DNA of 64,000 bases from Isoetes taiwanensis (Eukaryota; Streptophyta; Lycopodiopsida; Isoetales; Isoetaceae), in assembly GCA_021234155.1 (NCBI GenBank), contig JAJEKV010000064.1:4836001-4900000 (forward strand). The letters are read 5' to 3'. This document shows, one piece after another, positions 38,582 to 49,127 of this stretch. The notes below the pieces were generated by a model that made no database searches, was not told the DNA's origin, and worked only from the letters and a program-made list of their open reading frames with translations. The position numbers and the translations under genes were made by a program. Positions within the stretch are counted from its first letter, which is position 1. Each line of letters starts with the position of its first letter.

Positions 38582-40853
38582 GGATCAACAAGCTCAGGAG
38601 GAAATTTATCAGGCTCTCAACCCTCCTGTCCAATATTCAAATTGGGTTGGTCTTGTCTCGCGTCACACACGGGCTTCACGCCCTTTGACCATTATTCCTC
38701 ATGACACGCAACCTGCTTTTGCTGTGGAAACTGTCCCTCATGACGATGATAAAAAAGTTCACTTCGCGCCTGATCTTGACAAACTTATGCCCCACATCAT
38801 GCCTAAAGTGAGACAAAGTATTCTGAAACTCATGCAGGCTGCGGAAGGTCGAACACTGGCAAATGTTCATGCCACCACGAGAGCTCAGCAGCGTCAGGCC
38901 GCACCATCATCATCCACCAGTGCACGCTCTCAGCCATATCCAAATATTGCTGCTGAGGTCGAGCTTCTCAAAGAAGTTTCTGCTTCTTTACCACAGTCTC
39001 CAGCTCCATTCGACCATGCGGACCCCTTTTCACATGTTCCCTTGGAACTTCAGGAAGAACTTGCCAAGATCAAGATTCCTTTGAGCCTGGCCACTATTTT
39101 GAAACTCTGTCTGGCTCTCAAAGATCAGTTACATCTCCCCACAGTTCTGGTTGGAGCTGTTGCGACTTCAACACCCACGGTGCATGCCACGGTGGGCAAT
39201 CAACATATCAATCATGTCCAAATTGATGGTGGTAGTGCCGTCAATCTCATTACTGATAAACTCAGGAAGCAATTGGGCATCAAACAATTATACCGTGCCC
39301 CTTATGACATCAAATTGGCAAATGGCAATATCACGCGCCCTCAAGGCGTCACTCCTCTTCTCCACATCGGCATTGGTGATCTCAAATTCCCCTTGGAATT
39401 TGGTGTTTGGAAAGCAGGAGAAGATCCTGGTGATTATGAAATGCTGGTTGGCCGACCTTTTCTCCGCCAGGCTAAGAGTATTCATTACTGGGCAACGGAC
39501 CAACTTGTTATCACTGATGGCCATCTCAATGCCACAATGGATCTGGAAACTGGCCAATTGATCTCTGTCGAGAATGCTGAATCTTCCATCTCAGACACCG
39601 ACTCTGAAGAAGCCCAAAATATTTATCATGTTCAAGCTCCTCCAGCGGGTCTACCTCTCTCCTCTTACCCTGAGTATGCTGATCCCTGGGGTGACATGAC
39701 GCTCGATCAGGACCAGGCCGTGGCGGCTCTCTTGGACCCTTACCTGGCTTCCTGCAATCGCATTCAACGTCTTGATCATTTCTCTGATCCCCTTCCTTCC
39801 TCAGAGACAGCTGATGTTCAGGCCGTCATGAAGCAACCCTTGCTTGATGACGCTCAGCAGCCTCTTTTCTTGACCACTCAAAATGCTGCTCCTCCCGTCA
39901 TGCTTCAGCCTCCTGCTCATCAGGTTCAGGACACGGAGGTTGTTCCTCATATTCAAACTCCAGAAGTGGAAATCGTGGACATTGGAAACAATCAACCAGT
40001 CTGCTTAGCTGCTAATCTTCCACCTACTTATAAAGCACGCGTTGTGACGCTGTTCAAGAAATTCAAACATATTTTTGTTTGGAGCTACAAAGACCTTCCA
40101 GGTATCAAAAAGGAATTGGGGGAACTCACCATTCCTACCAAACCAGATGCACGCCCAATCTAGCAACGACAGTACAGGCTCAACCCAAATTACCGTGACC
40201 GCGTCAAGGCCGAAATTGACAAACTCTTAGCTGCTGGCCTGATTTATGAGGTCAAACATTCTGAATGGGTGAGCCCCATCGTCATTGCTCTTAAACATAA
40301 TGGTAAGATCCGCGTTTGTGTGGACTATAGAAAACTCAATCAAGCCACGGAGCGTGATCATTTTCCGCTTCCCTTCACAGACCAGGTTCTTGAAGAAGTT
40401 GCTGGTCATGAGATGTACTCTTTCATGGACGGATTCTCTGGGTACAATCAAATCTCTATCAAGAACGAAGATCAACTCAAAACTACCTTCACCACCCCGT
40501 GGAGCACTTTTGCCTACAAGGTGGTCCCTTTTGGTCTCTCAAACTCTCCTTCAACCTTTCAGCGCATCATGCTCTCCGTTTTTCAAGACTTTATGAAGGA
40601 CAAACCTTTTCTTCAGATCTTCCAAGATGATTTTTCTGCCTACAGCTCCATAGATGATCACTTGGAGCTTGTCTTTCAAAAATGTGATGAATCTGGCACT
40701 AGTCTCAATTCTGAGAAGTGCACTTTCTGCGTCACCTCAGGCGTTCTGTTGGGTCATGTGGTCAGTAAAGAAGGCATCACAACGGATCCCGCATGTTGGC
40801 GCTCCTTATCAAGCCAACATGCATCGCCTCACCAATATTGCAAAGACCCATGA
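38582..40853 (+). pseudogene. Gypsy Pol region: protease and reverse transcriptase (fossil)
   Basis: The aspartic protease active site is in VQIDGGSAVNLI. Reverse transcriptase blocks include SPIVIALKHNGKIRVCVDYR, DHFPLPFTDQVLEEVAG, FMDGFSGYNQI and a modified catalytic box, IFQDDFSAY. The order and spacing are those of Ty3/gypsy Pol. It is broken. Later Pol domains are not recognised. Confidence 0.88.
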
Positions 40854-41376
40854 TACTTTTGTCAAGTTTTTGTGGCGCAAATTGCTCGGGTATTCTATCA
40901 AGAACACCCACATCAATAAGCCGTTCTATAATCTGGTGATCACAGCCATCCGCTCCAACCACCACGTTGATTGGCCCCAGCTGTTGTTCTACCGCCTTCT
41001 TCAAGAAGTAGACCGCATTCGGGCTACCCCCTCCTCTGTCCTTGAAGTTTCAGTGGGTGGCCATCTTCAAGCCCTCATCCGTCATTACCTTCCTGTTCCT
41101 GTGTCCGTTTCAAATTCTCATGCATCCACTCAGCACTCCCTACATTCACTTCCTCAAAATCAACAGGCTGGAACTTCACGCCCTTCTTCTTCTGTTCATG
41201 ACCAACATAACACCACGCATGTCACTGTCTCCTCCTCCTCCACAGAAACGAGGTCATCAAGTTCTCATCATGTCTCTCAAACGTCACAAACACGGCAACA
41301 GCAGGCCCCTCCACCTCCACATCCTCGCCAGCTTCTGTATCAATACCAGTAGAATGTTCAAGCTGCTGCTCTCAAG

Positions 41377-43122
41377 TTGCAAGAATCCCAAGACGCTCTC
41401 ATGAATGGGGTTCAAGCATCCCTGGAGGCCTCGGAAGCGGTTCACCGAGACCTTCACGCTGCTACCACGCAAGTTCACACTCTGGAGAACCAGCTTCAAG
41501 CAAAGCACGAGGCTCTTTTACAGGCCCGTGAGGATCTAAAGGCTGCCCACGATCAGCATAGTCTGCTTGCTGATCAGCAGGCTCAATTGCAAACCACCAT
41601 TCAGGAATTGTTGGAGCAGGTCAAGGCAAGGGAGACTCTCTTGGTTGACAAGGATAAAGACATTGCCAAGCTGGACACGCTATATACAGAGCTTTCTCAG
41701 CATTACAACACTCAAGCCCAAGACCTTACAACGCGTGACGCTCAAATAGCCTCTTTAGAAGCTCAGCTTTCCACGCTGACCTCTCAGCTCCCGCCTCTCC
41801 AAGATCAGCTTACGGAGGCTAAGAAACAGAAAATTATTGATGACGCCGAGATTGCCACGCTTCGACTCAATATTCCTGGGCAATCCTCTTCACATGCCAC
41901 GCCTTCTCAGAAACGGGTCCGTGATCAGTCACGCCTTCTGTTAGAAAAGGAGAACCGGATCCGTGACCTCGAACAACAGCTCCAGCAAGCCATTCAGTCT
42001 GCTGATGAGGCCCAGACCAAACAAGAAGGCTACGTTACCATCGCCCTCAACATGTCCGTTGACTTCCCTATTCCTTCCAGTTATCTCGATTATGTGGTTG
42101 CCCGCCGCCACCTCTTTCTTCTGAAGTGGTATGCGGTTGATGGTCCAGTTGATGTCCACCTGCGCACTGAAAATTTTCTTCGGATCTGGCCAGACCTCTC
42201 TGTTGAAGACAAAGGTTTACTCTGCGCCCTTTTAGTCTTTGACCTCATTCACTGTGGAGATCCGGATTTGATCACCTTCAGAGTTGTTCAGCCGATGGCG
42301 TACATTTTCCATGACTTCTATCTGGCTGATACACAGAACAAATTTCGTGATGGGCCACATCAGAACTTTCAGGGTGACTCAACAGTTCAATGGTTGCTCT
42401 TGGACAACAACCCATATCTGTCTGATCATGATCAGACACACACTCTTCATCAAGAGTACATGCATGAGCTTGCTCATCATTTACCTCTATGGCAAGCCGA
42501 AACGCTGCAACAGGTACGGAAGAATCTTGGGCATCCTGAGGATCTTCCATTTGCCCAAGTTTATATGCAGCACTTGGCAGGTTACAATCAACTGCGTGCT
42601 CTTCTGGATAGCAAGACAGTCCCCACGGGTTGGGATAGCCCTCCAGTATACTCTCAGCTCCCTGCTTCTGCTTGGGACCAGTGGTGCAAAGCTCTTGATC
42701 CCAACCTTGTCCGTGAATTCCGGGAGCAGGCTCAGCAGCCCACGCCCACGGGCATGGCTCCCTCTCCATATGCTTCACTGGGTGTCCCTCCACGCCCCCA
42801 GTTCCTCACCTCTGATTGGCGTCTCCCCTTTTGGACCAAGGTCATGGATGGCCACGCTGGGTGGACTCTGCCTCAGATCTCGACGGATCTCAGGTGGGAT
42901 CCCCGTTTTGTCCGCCGCTCCAATTGGGAGGATGGTGCCACCCTGGATGACACTTCAAATTGGATCTATATTGCAAATGAGCGTGGTTGGCAAATGCCTG
43001 CTGATGCTATTCACGGCCTTGATATACCTTCTTGCAGAATGCCGCTACCTCACCCGACCCTTCAGTCCACCGTCAAGCTGGCTTCTGTGCTGCTCTCAAG
43101 TGCATCCTGGTCAGTTCCTTAA
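41377..43122 (+). CDS. Extra 3' ORF of the gypsy element: coiled coil plus globular domain
   Basis: A 581-residue open frame between Pol and the 3' LTR. Residues about 10-235 form a long heptad-rich coiled coil (for example QVKARETLLVDKDKDIAKLD). Residues about 245-560 form a Trp- and Pro-rich globular part (WYAVDGPVDVHLR, FLRIWPDL, ASAWDQWCKAL). I see no signal peptide, membrane segment or enzyme motif. Additional ORFs in this place are known from several plant gypsy lineages, usually without known function. I do not recognise the family. Confidence 0.6.
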   Translation: MQESQDALMNGVQASLEASEAVHRDLHAATTQVHTLENQLQAKHEALLQAREDLKAAHDQHSLLADQQAQLQTTIQELLEQVKARETLLVDKDKDIAKLDTLYTELSQHYNTQAQDLTTRDAQIASLEAQLSTLTSQLPPLQDQLTEAKKQKIIDDAEIATLRLNIPGQSSSHATPSQKRVRDQSRLLLEKENRIRDLEQQLQQAIQSADEAQTKQEGYVTIALNMSVDFPIPSSYLDYVVARRHLFLLKWYAVDGPVDVHLRTENFLRIWPDLSVEDKGLLCALLVFDLIHCGDPDLITFRVVQPMAYIFHDFYLADTQNKFRDGPHQNFQGDSTVQWLLLDNNPYLSDHDQTHTLHQEYMHELAHHLPLWQAETLQQVRKNLGHPEDLPFAQVYMQHLAGYNQLRALLDSKTVPTGWDSPPVYSQLPASAWDQWCKALDPNLVREFREQAQQPTPTGMAPSPYASLGVPPRPQFLTSDWRLPFWTKVMDGHAGWTLPQISTDLRWDPRFVRRSNWEDGATLDDTSNWIYIANERGWQMPADAIHGLDIPSCRMPLPHPTLQSTVKLASVLLSSASWSVP

Positions 43123-43450
43123 ATCGACAGCGTCCCATCTTTTACTGCAACCCGACAAGCGTCAGTGCCTTCGGTCTCCAGACCTGCCTACTAATGGAGT
43201 GCCAGTTCGTCTCTTCGACCGCACATGCTGCCCTGGAAGACATGGTGCGCTCTCATTTCCTCATTGATGCAGATCCTGCCCTTGGGTTCAACACTCCTGC
43301 TGCTCTTCAAATACGTCAGGATCTCATTGGCACTTACCATAATGGTGCCCGTCCTCATTCCCGTGAAGACCACTTTCAGACCGCTGGTTTCCCGCCCTCC
43401 GAAACACGTCCTCCTTTTCTTCACTCTGAGTGTCGTTTGGTGGGGGGGAG

Positions 43451-44045
43451 TGTTAGTCCTGTGCCTCCTGGTACAGGACTATTCATGCACACGACGGACC
43501 AAGTCAAGGCCAAGGATCCACAGTCAGGCACGGGTCAGTGGTCAAAGGCCCAGCAGAAGACCAAGCAGCAGACCACGCAGTCAAAGCTTGCGTCTGCTAC
43601 CAAGAGGCGCCGCTCAGACAAGTGATGGCCCGTCACCGCCCGCGTCAGCGTCAGCGTGATTCCAGGCACTTCAAGAGGCACCGCCAGCATTCCTGCAAAT
43701 CAGGCCTCCTTCCAGGAGTCGGCACCGAAATCAGTCAGAGTGTCTATATTGGGCCAAAGGCCATTGTACTATATATATGAGTAGAGCTAGCACATGAGTT
43801 CTTAGATGAGTTTTGAGTCTTGTCTCATATCAGTTTTCTCTCGATTGCGAGAGCTCATGTATCTTCATTGACATCAAGGAAGTTATTCTCATTTTGTGAT
43901 CTTATTATTCTCTTTTGTTCTGTTCTCTCTTTCTTGTTCTTTTCTTGCAAATCCCGCGTGACATAGTCCCCGGATTCTCCTGTTAGATCCAAGGGTCCTC
44001 ACAGAGGGCTGTCTTGCAGGAGTTCCCGAACCCAGACCCCAAACA
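43451..44045 (+). repeat. 3' LTR of the gypsy element
   Basis: Begins TGTTAG directly after a G-rich purine tract (GGTGGGGGGGAG) and ends CCAAACA. It is the pair of 31339-31915. Confidence 0.93.
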
Positions 44046-44330
44046 TGTTACCAAATATTCTTCCCATTTGATGAAGATTGAAGATAGGCTGGTGGTGTCC
44101 TGTTATACTCGTTTGTCGGTTGAGGTGTTTGTCGTTGTGCTTTCCTCTCTTGGGTCTGCCTTTTCGGTCTCCTCTCCTTATCTGTCTGTACATCGGCTAG
44201 GTCCTCGATGTCTTCAAAAAGTTGCGCCTCTTGCTCTTATGTGGCTCTGGACCTGCACTTCGAAAGCGCTCGTATATCCTAGAGTCTAAGGGTCTACTTG
44301 AAGGGCTCCCCTACAACATTCTGGGCTCTA

Positions 44331-44990
44331 TAAGCAAGCAAGATGGCTCGAGCAACATTACTGGAGACATATCTATAACCTTCAAGTCTATGGACATTAG
44401 GACGTGTGGTATGGCATGAAATGAGGTTTGTTTTACAAGGCCCTCATGGTGTTTGAGACATACTCTAAGGTCCTAGCAAAGTTGGTATGGGGGGTCCAAT
44501 CTCTACACATGGAGTGACTTGGGCAGCTTTAGACTTTAGCTCCTTTCTAGATATCCTGGCAATATGGGGTGTCAATGTGGCGGCTATATAAGTCAAAATC
44601 TATTAGAAGGACACATAATTAGGTCAAGGTTTATGCATGAGCAGAGGTGATATACCAATAATTGAACTTGGGTTGCTATGCTGAGGTCTAGATGACTATA
44701 ACAAAGGGGTGTTCTTGAGCACTTCTATCTAGGAGTAAGGCATCAGCTTTGAGCCGAGAGCAATACTTGCGAGGTACTAATGGGGTATACTTCTATTTAC
44801 AAACAAACCACAGTTTGGAAAAACAATTCAAGGGTTTGAGCAGTTTTGGTCATTTTGAGCTAGGATTTGACATTTTCTAGCCTAATTTGAGGTCATAAAT
44901 GGATTCTATATTGTCTAACGGTCCTATTGCAATAAATTTCAGGCGATTTGGAGCTCTGTAGCTCAAGTTATGGAGGTTCAAAGTTTGGAG
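44331..44990. other. Spacer between the gypsy element and the methyltransferase element
   Basis: No gene recognised. Unique-looking sequence ending at the first 73-bp hairpin repeat. Confidence 0.35.
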
Positions 44991-45063
44991 GTCTCACATT
45001 GTGCGCCCAGGGCTCGACCTAAATTTTAGGTTGATGCTCTGGCGCACAGTGTGAAGACATTTC
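44991..45063. repeat. 73-bp hairpin repeat, left copy
   Basis: TCACATTGTGCGCC pairs imperfectly with GGCGCACAGTGTGA, and the centre is the palindrome CCTAAATTTTAGG. A second copy with about nine differences lies in the same orientation at 54706-54778, 9.7 kb away. It could be a tiny MITE present twice by chance, or the outer boundary of the composite element. Confidence 0.85.
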
Positions 45064-45193
45064 TCACTAATCGATCTAAATATGACCAATTTGGCTAAAA
45101 CAAAAGCCATTAATTGCTAATTCAACTTAATTAAGTAACTTCATACACTTATAATTTACTCTAAAACACTTTGTATTCACAAAATTTATGATT

Positions 45194-45224
45194 TAACAAA
45201 GTTTAAAATGAAACGCACTTATTT
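45194..45224 (+). repeat. Left inverted repeat of the methyltransferase element
   Basis: The 31-bp core pairs with 53869-53899. It is followed by AAACGCACTTATC, a partial second copy of its own inner half, and by the small palindrome GGAATCTTTAAAAGATTCC. Confidence 0.75.
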
Positions 45225-45616
45225 GCTGCAAACGCACTTATCAAGGAATCTTTAAAAGATTCCCTAAAATTCCCTTTAAAAAGTCCATTTTTAAGATTTT
45301 TTTTGTGACAGATGTGACAATTTACGTAATTTAGGTACCATTTTTGAGGGGTTGATTGAACATAACTTTCATGCAAAAATTTTAAATAGCAATTTTCATC
45401 CTCCTAAACTAGAACAAAAAATAATTACTTTTATAAAGTGTAGCAAAAAAGGGGCAAATAAAAAAAATAGCAAGGGTAGTAGAGTGACAAAGAAGTGATA
45501 TATTCATGGTTGTGAAAATTGTACAAAAATTATGAACAAAATTGTCAAAAATATAGGACATTTTGACAAACACTCATGAGTCATCACCTGCACTTTCTGT
45601 TCTTTACATGTTCGAG

Positions 45617-48600
45617 TCATCGGACAAACTTACATTTTGCAGCAAGATCAGGATGCATCTCATCCTCCGACTCATTTAATCCCTGATCACTTGAGCCTTC
45701 ATCCTCAGCTTCACTCTCAAAACTGAATGTACTCGAACGATCTTCTTCCTCAATGTCTACAAGTGAGTCTTCATCATCATCTTTTTTTGCCACCTTTCTA
45801 GGTTGTTTGTCTAATCCACATGCTGACCTTATTAAAGTTTGAGTGACCATACGTAACTTATTAGCAGCAGTCAGAACAAATTCATATGCAAGAACCTTTA
45901 CTTCAGCTAGATCTATGACAGCAGTGCTTGCTTTGGACTTAGCTCTCTTTCCCACTCCTGTTTTTACCATCTCCAAAGTATAACTCCCACTGAAAGCATT
46001 GGCAGCATTCGTTCCCATCCAGTGCACTTTTAATTGAGTGGGAATTCCATCCTCTCTTGTTACCTCCAGTACTTTAGCTAGCCAGAATGGCTTCCCAGAT
46101 TCATCATTATCAGCTTGAACAGCTATGAGCATTCCTTTCTAAATCTCTGAGACTGAACCAGATACTCGAGCAACTTGTTGTCTTTGTCGCGTCAGGGCGG
46201 TGTACATGACTCATCATCTTCATCCGAGCTAGCCAATATCTCTACATGTTCCTCTTGATTCTCAACTTGCACAGGGAGAGTTTGCCTAGATGGCCAGTTG
46301 AATGTAACTGGTCTTCGACCTTGTAATGAAGCTTGCAACATGTCACATTGCCGAGAAAAAAACTGAGGCCACCATAAAGCATCTGCCTCCCCAAAGTGGT
46401 TAGAGCACGACTGAATACTTGTCTCAATAAAATCCAATGATTTGTTTGAGTCAAATGCTCTTCCCTCTTTTTTACTCTTTGTGATTTCTTTCAAGCTTTT
46501 TAGAGGCATTTGCTCTGCAGAGAGCATGGAACTAGTATTGGGGATGGTGCGAATGAATTGAATACCTGCTGCTGGCTGCCACTGCAAGGATGTGGCATAT
46601 TTCTTTCCTTGTAAGATGGCCTTGCCATCTACAAGTGAAATTTTGATCTGATGCTGAAATGTAATGTTTCTCAAGGGCTCAATAGCACAGTGACCCAGTT
46701 GATTTCTCCGAAAAATCCATTCCTTGAAATCATAAGTTTCTTCTAATAACTCGATGTCTGGACGAGAATTGTAGGAATCTTGGATTACCTCAATCATTGC
46801 TGGTAGGCTGAGAGCTTTTTTTCGAGCAAGACGTTTAGAGAACCTACTGAACATGATCAATTTGATCGTGTGTATGACCAACAAGCAGGAAACCAATCTT
46901 CACCTTCTTGAAGATTTGTTTCTCAACTAGCATAGCACAGTAAGCGAACAAGGCCTGATTCTTATTTTCTCTTGTCGTGTTGTCTAGCTGAAGATATAGA
47001 ACCGGTGGTATATGTTCTAGATTGGAAAGAAGCTTAGTCAAGATTGTGATAGTGAGATTTGGATCAGCATAAATGTTTGGATAGTTCAAAAATGCCTTGC
47101 AAGATAGTTTTCCATTAAATACCATAGCACCAACAACATGCAGGTGTATGAAATCTTCTTCAGCAGCATCCTTAGGCACATTGACAAAATGTGGTAGGAT
47201 GGTCTTCTTCTGGTCCATTCCATCAATAACAACCGATATGTAGTTGAGTGGTTGCTCCAGTGCTTTCTTCCTATGTTTTGTCAATTTTCTCCTTTCTAAA
47301 GATTGTTGTTCTCTGTGCTTGTTCAGTTTCTCTTTCAATGCATCTGAAATGAAAACATGTTTAGGAAAGAACCTACTTTTAAGTAGAACTAGGCAAGAAC
47401 ACGTCCTGGAAGCTTACTTTTAGTGTGAAGTGTCCTTGCATTTTGTCTCTGAGCTTTTAATTCAGAGCATGTAGCACAAACAGACATCCGGTGCTTTCTA
47501 GGAATGGACACGCGGGAAAACTCTTTTTTCCAGAGCACAGTGAAGTAAGAGTAGCAGACATGGCGTTCTCCAGCCTCAAAACACATGTCCTTATAATTAT
47601 CCTAGACTTCACGTTTCGTGAAGTTGCCACTCAAGTGGTACATGGGGCTGTTAGGGAGTTTCTCGCAAAACTCCTTAAAGAAACCTTCCATCCAGGAAAC
47701 ACATTGAAGGGCATGAATTCTGGATATACCTCCTGAATGGCAGTAGTCATTAATGCCTGGATTCTTGTCAAGCCTTTTCTTCAGGCGGTCAAGTCGTCTG
47801 CTGCCTAAAGCATGAATCAATTTGAAGGCCGTTTGACAGACGGTGTGACCACCAGCTGTGTAAGTAAACCTCTCACCATAATCGGGCCTAATATTGAAGG
47901 CTAAGTAGCCCCTTTGGTCTAGCAGAGTCATTGAACTGTAACTATCACAAATCAACCTCAATTCCTTTAGTCCAATCTTAAGCAAACAACGTTGAGAACA
48001 ACAGTGCTTTGTATGTGTTGCCCTCAAGTGAGCCTCGTCCATGAGTTTCTTTCTTCTAACGGTTGTACATGCTTTCTTGTGTAAGTTACGCTTAAGATTC
48101 TTACTTGCAGGGGCTTTGAATTCGAACATGGAGTCTTGTGGCTTTGGTAGGTCCTCGTCTGAGAGATCAACATGAGGTGTTTCTTCGTCTGAGAGATCAA
48201 CATGAGGTGTACTAGTAGATGCTGAGAGGTTTGGTGTGGGCAAGTCCTGGGGGGAGGTGCTTTCCCTGTCTCTGGGAAAAAGTAATCGAGGTTGGTGACG
48301 TAATTGACCAGCTCCTGAAGTGTTGTAGAACACAGGAGTTGCATGGCGCTGACTGCTCCCACTTGTTGTAGTACCATTTAGCGAAATGGATGGAGTTGGC
48401 GTGATTTCCCTCCGGGGATGCAGCCTATGGTGGACTATGGGCGACGTGCTAAAATGAACTGGGGGAGGTAGTCTGAGCTCTCTAGCCTGTGGTGGAGTAA
48501 AACGCATTGGTGGGGGCAAACGACGTTCAGGAGCAGGGTGTGGTGGAGTAAATTGAACTGGTGGTGGAAGCCGAGGTGGTCGTGCTGGAGTAAACTCAAC

Positions 48601-48738
48601 AGAGCTGGGGGTTTGAATATCGGAGGCAGAATTTTCGAGGCTACTTCCAGGTGTCAGTTGAGGAGGTGTGAATGTCATTGCAGGAGGAAGCCTGCGAACA
48701 GGAGTTGGAGGCTCTGTAGTTCTTTTTTCTCGAGCCAT
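45617..48738 (-). pseudogene. DUF7869-type transposase-like protein of the element
   Basis: The preferred start is the ATG at 48738 (MAREKR), just below a palindrome cluster. The N-terminal 200 residues are Pro-rich repeats (RLPPPVQFTPPHP type). Then come a Cys/His patch (HTKHCCSQRCLL), FTYTAGGHTVCQTAFKLIHA and WMEGFFKEFCEKLP. After 47586 come VSIPRKHRMSVCATC and, past an intron (47339-47401), VVIDGMDQKK, LYLQLDNTTRENKN and GFLLVGHTHDQID. These last three blocks, with conserved Asp, Asn and His, are the hallmark of the DUF7869 family found in plants and animals, which looks like a DDE/RNase H-fold transposase. A C-terminal part (46132-45617, LIAVQADNDESGKPFWLAKV) looks like an SH3/BAH-type module with an acidic tail. 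The total is about 1000 residues. A few breaks (a stop replacing an expected Trp, a frameshift after the HTHDQID block, and a stop before the last module) make this copy inactive. The enzymatic role is inferred. Confidence 0.7.
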
Positions 48739-48763
48739 ACTCAGAAAGCTAGCGTCACACTGT

Positions 48764-48931
48764 ATAAATTTATACGACAGAAGAGCAGACGGTAAAAGTT
48801 TACACATGGATGGTATAAATTTATACAGAGAAGGCAAACTTGAAGCGGCAGACTGTATAAATTTATACAGAGATGGTATAAATTTATACGGAGGAGGGCA
48901 ACATAGAAAAGAAACGGTATAAATTTATACG
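48764..48931. promoter_or_regulatory. TATAAATTTATA palindrome cluster 1 (5' of the transposase gene)
   Basis: There are five perfect copies of the 12-bp palindrome, usually within GGTATAAATTTATAC, plus one weak copy (GGTAAAAGTTTACAC). They lie immediately upstream of the ATG at 48738. Each palindrome contains TATAAA on both strands, so it could double as a TATA box and an operator. Confidence 0.85.
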
Positions 48932-49031
48932 AAAACTCACAGACAGTTGTATTGAAAACTTTATGGAGAAGCGCTATACGAAACGGAACTTAGCAGAGGT
49001 ACTTAAGCCCGGTGCCGGCCACCCTATTTTC

Positions 49032-49038
49032 TATATAA
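49032..49038 (+). promoter_or_regulatory. TATA box of the ParB-methyltransferase gene
   Basis: TATATAA in CTATATAAGC lies 90 bp before the ATG at 49128. It is the only conventional TATA box between the two divergent genes that is not part of the palindrome arrays. Confidence 0.5.
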
Positions 49039-49127
49039 GCAGCTTATTGTCGAAGGCGCTCGCGGTGCGGCTTATATACCCCCCCTTATTTGCTCTCTAA
49101 AACGTCTATACGCGAGTCCATATTGTC

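Larger units (their letters stand above)
31339..44045 (+). mobile_element. Ty3/gypsy LTR retrotransposon, broken, with a nested 4.9 kb transposon
   Basis: The two LTRs (577 and 595 bp) start TGTT and end AAACA. The flanks GGTTA and TGTTA look like a 5-bp target duplication with one difference. A purine tract lies just before the right LTR. Parts recognised: Gag with a CCHC zinc knuckle, an aspartic protease, a reverse transcriptase and a large extra ORF before the 3' LTR. I do not recognise RNase H or integrase. By eye the LTRs are about 97% identical, so insertion is fairly recent. The element is broken in roughly half a dozen places and looks unable to move by itself. Confidence 0.9.

Noticed and set aside
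42278-42793. 171-residue minus-strand ORF
   Set aside because: Shadow of the plus-strand coiled-coil ORF of the gypsy element.
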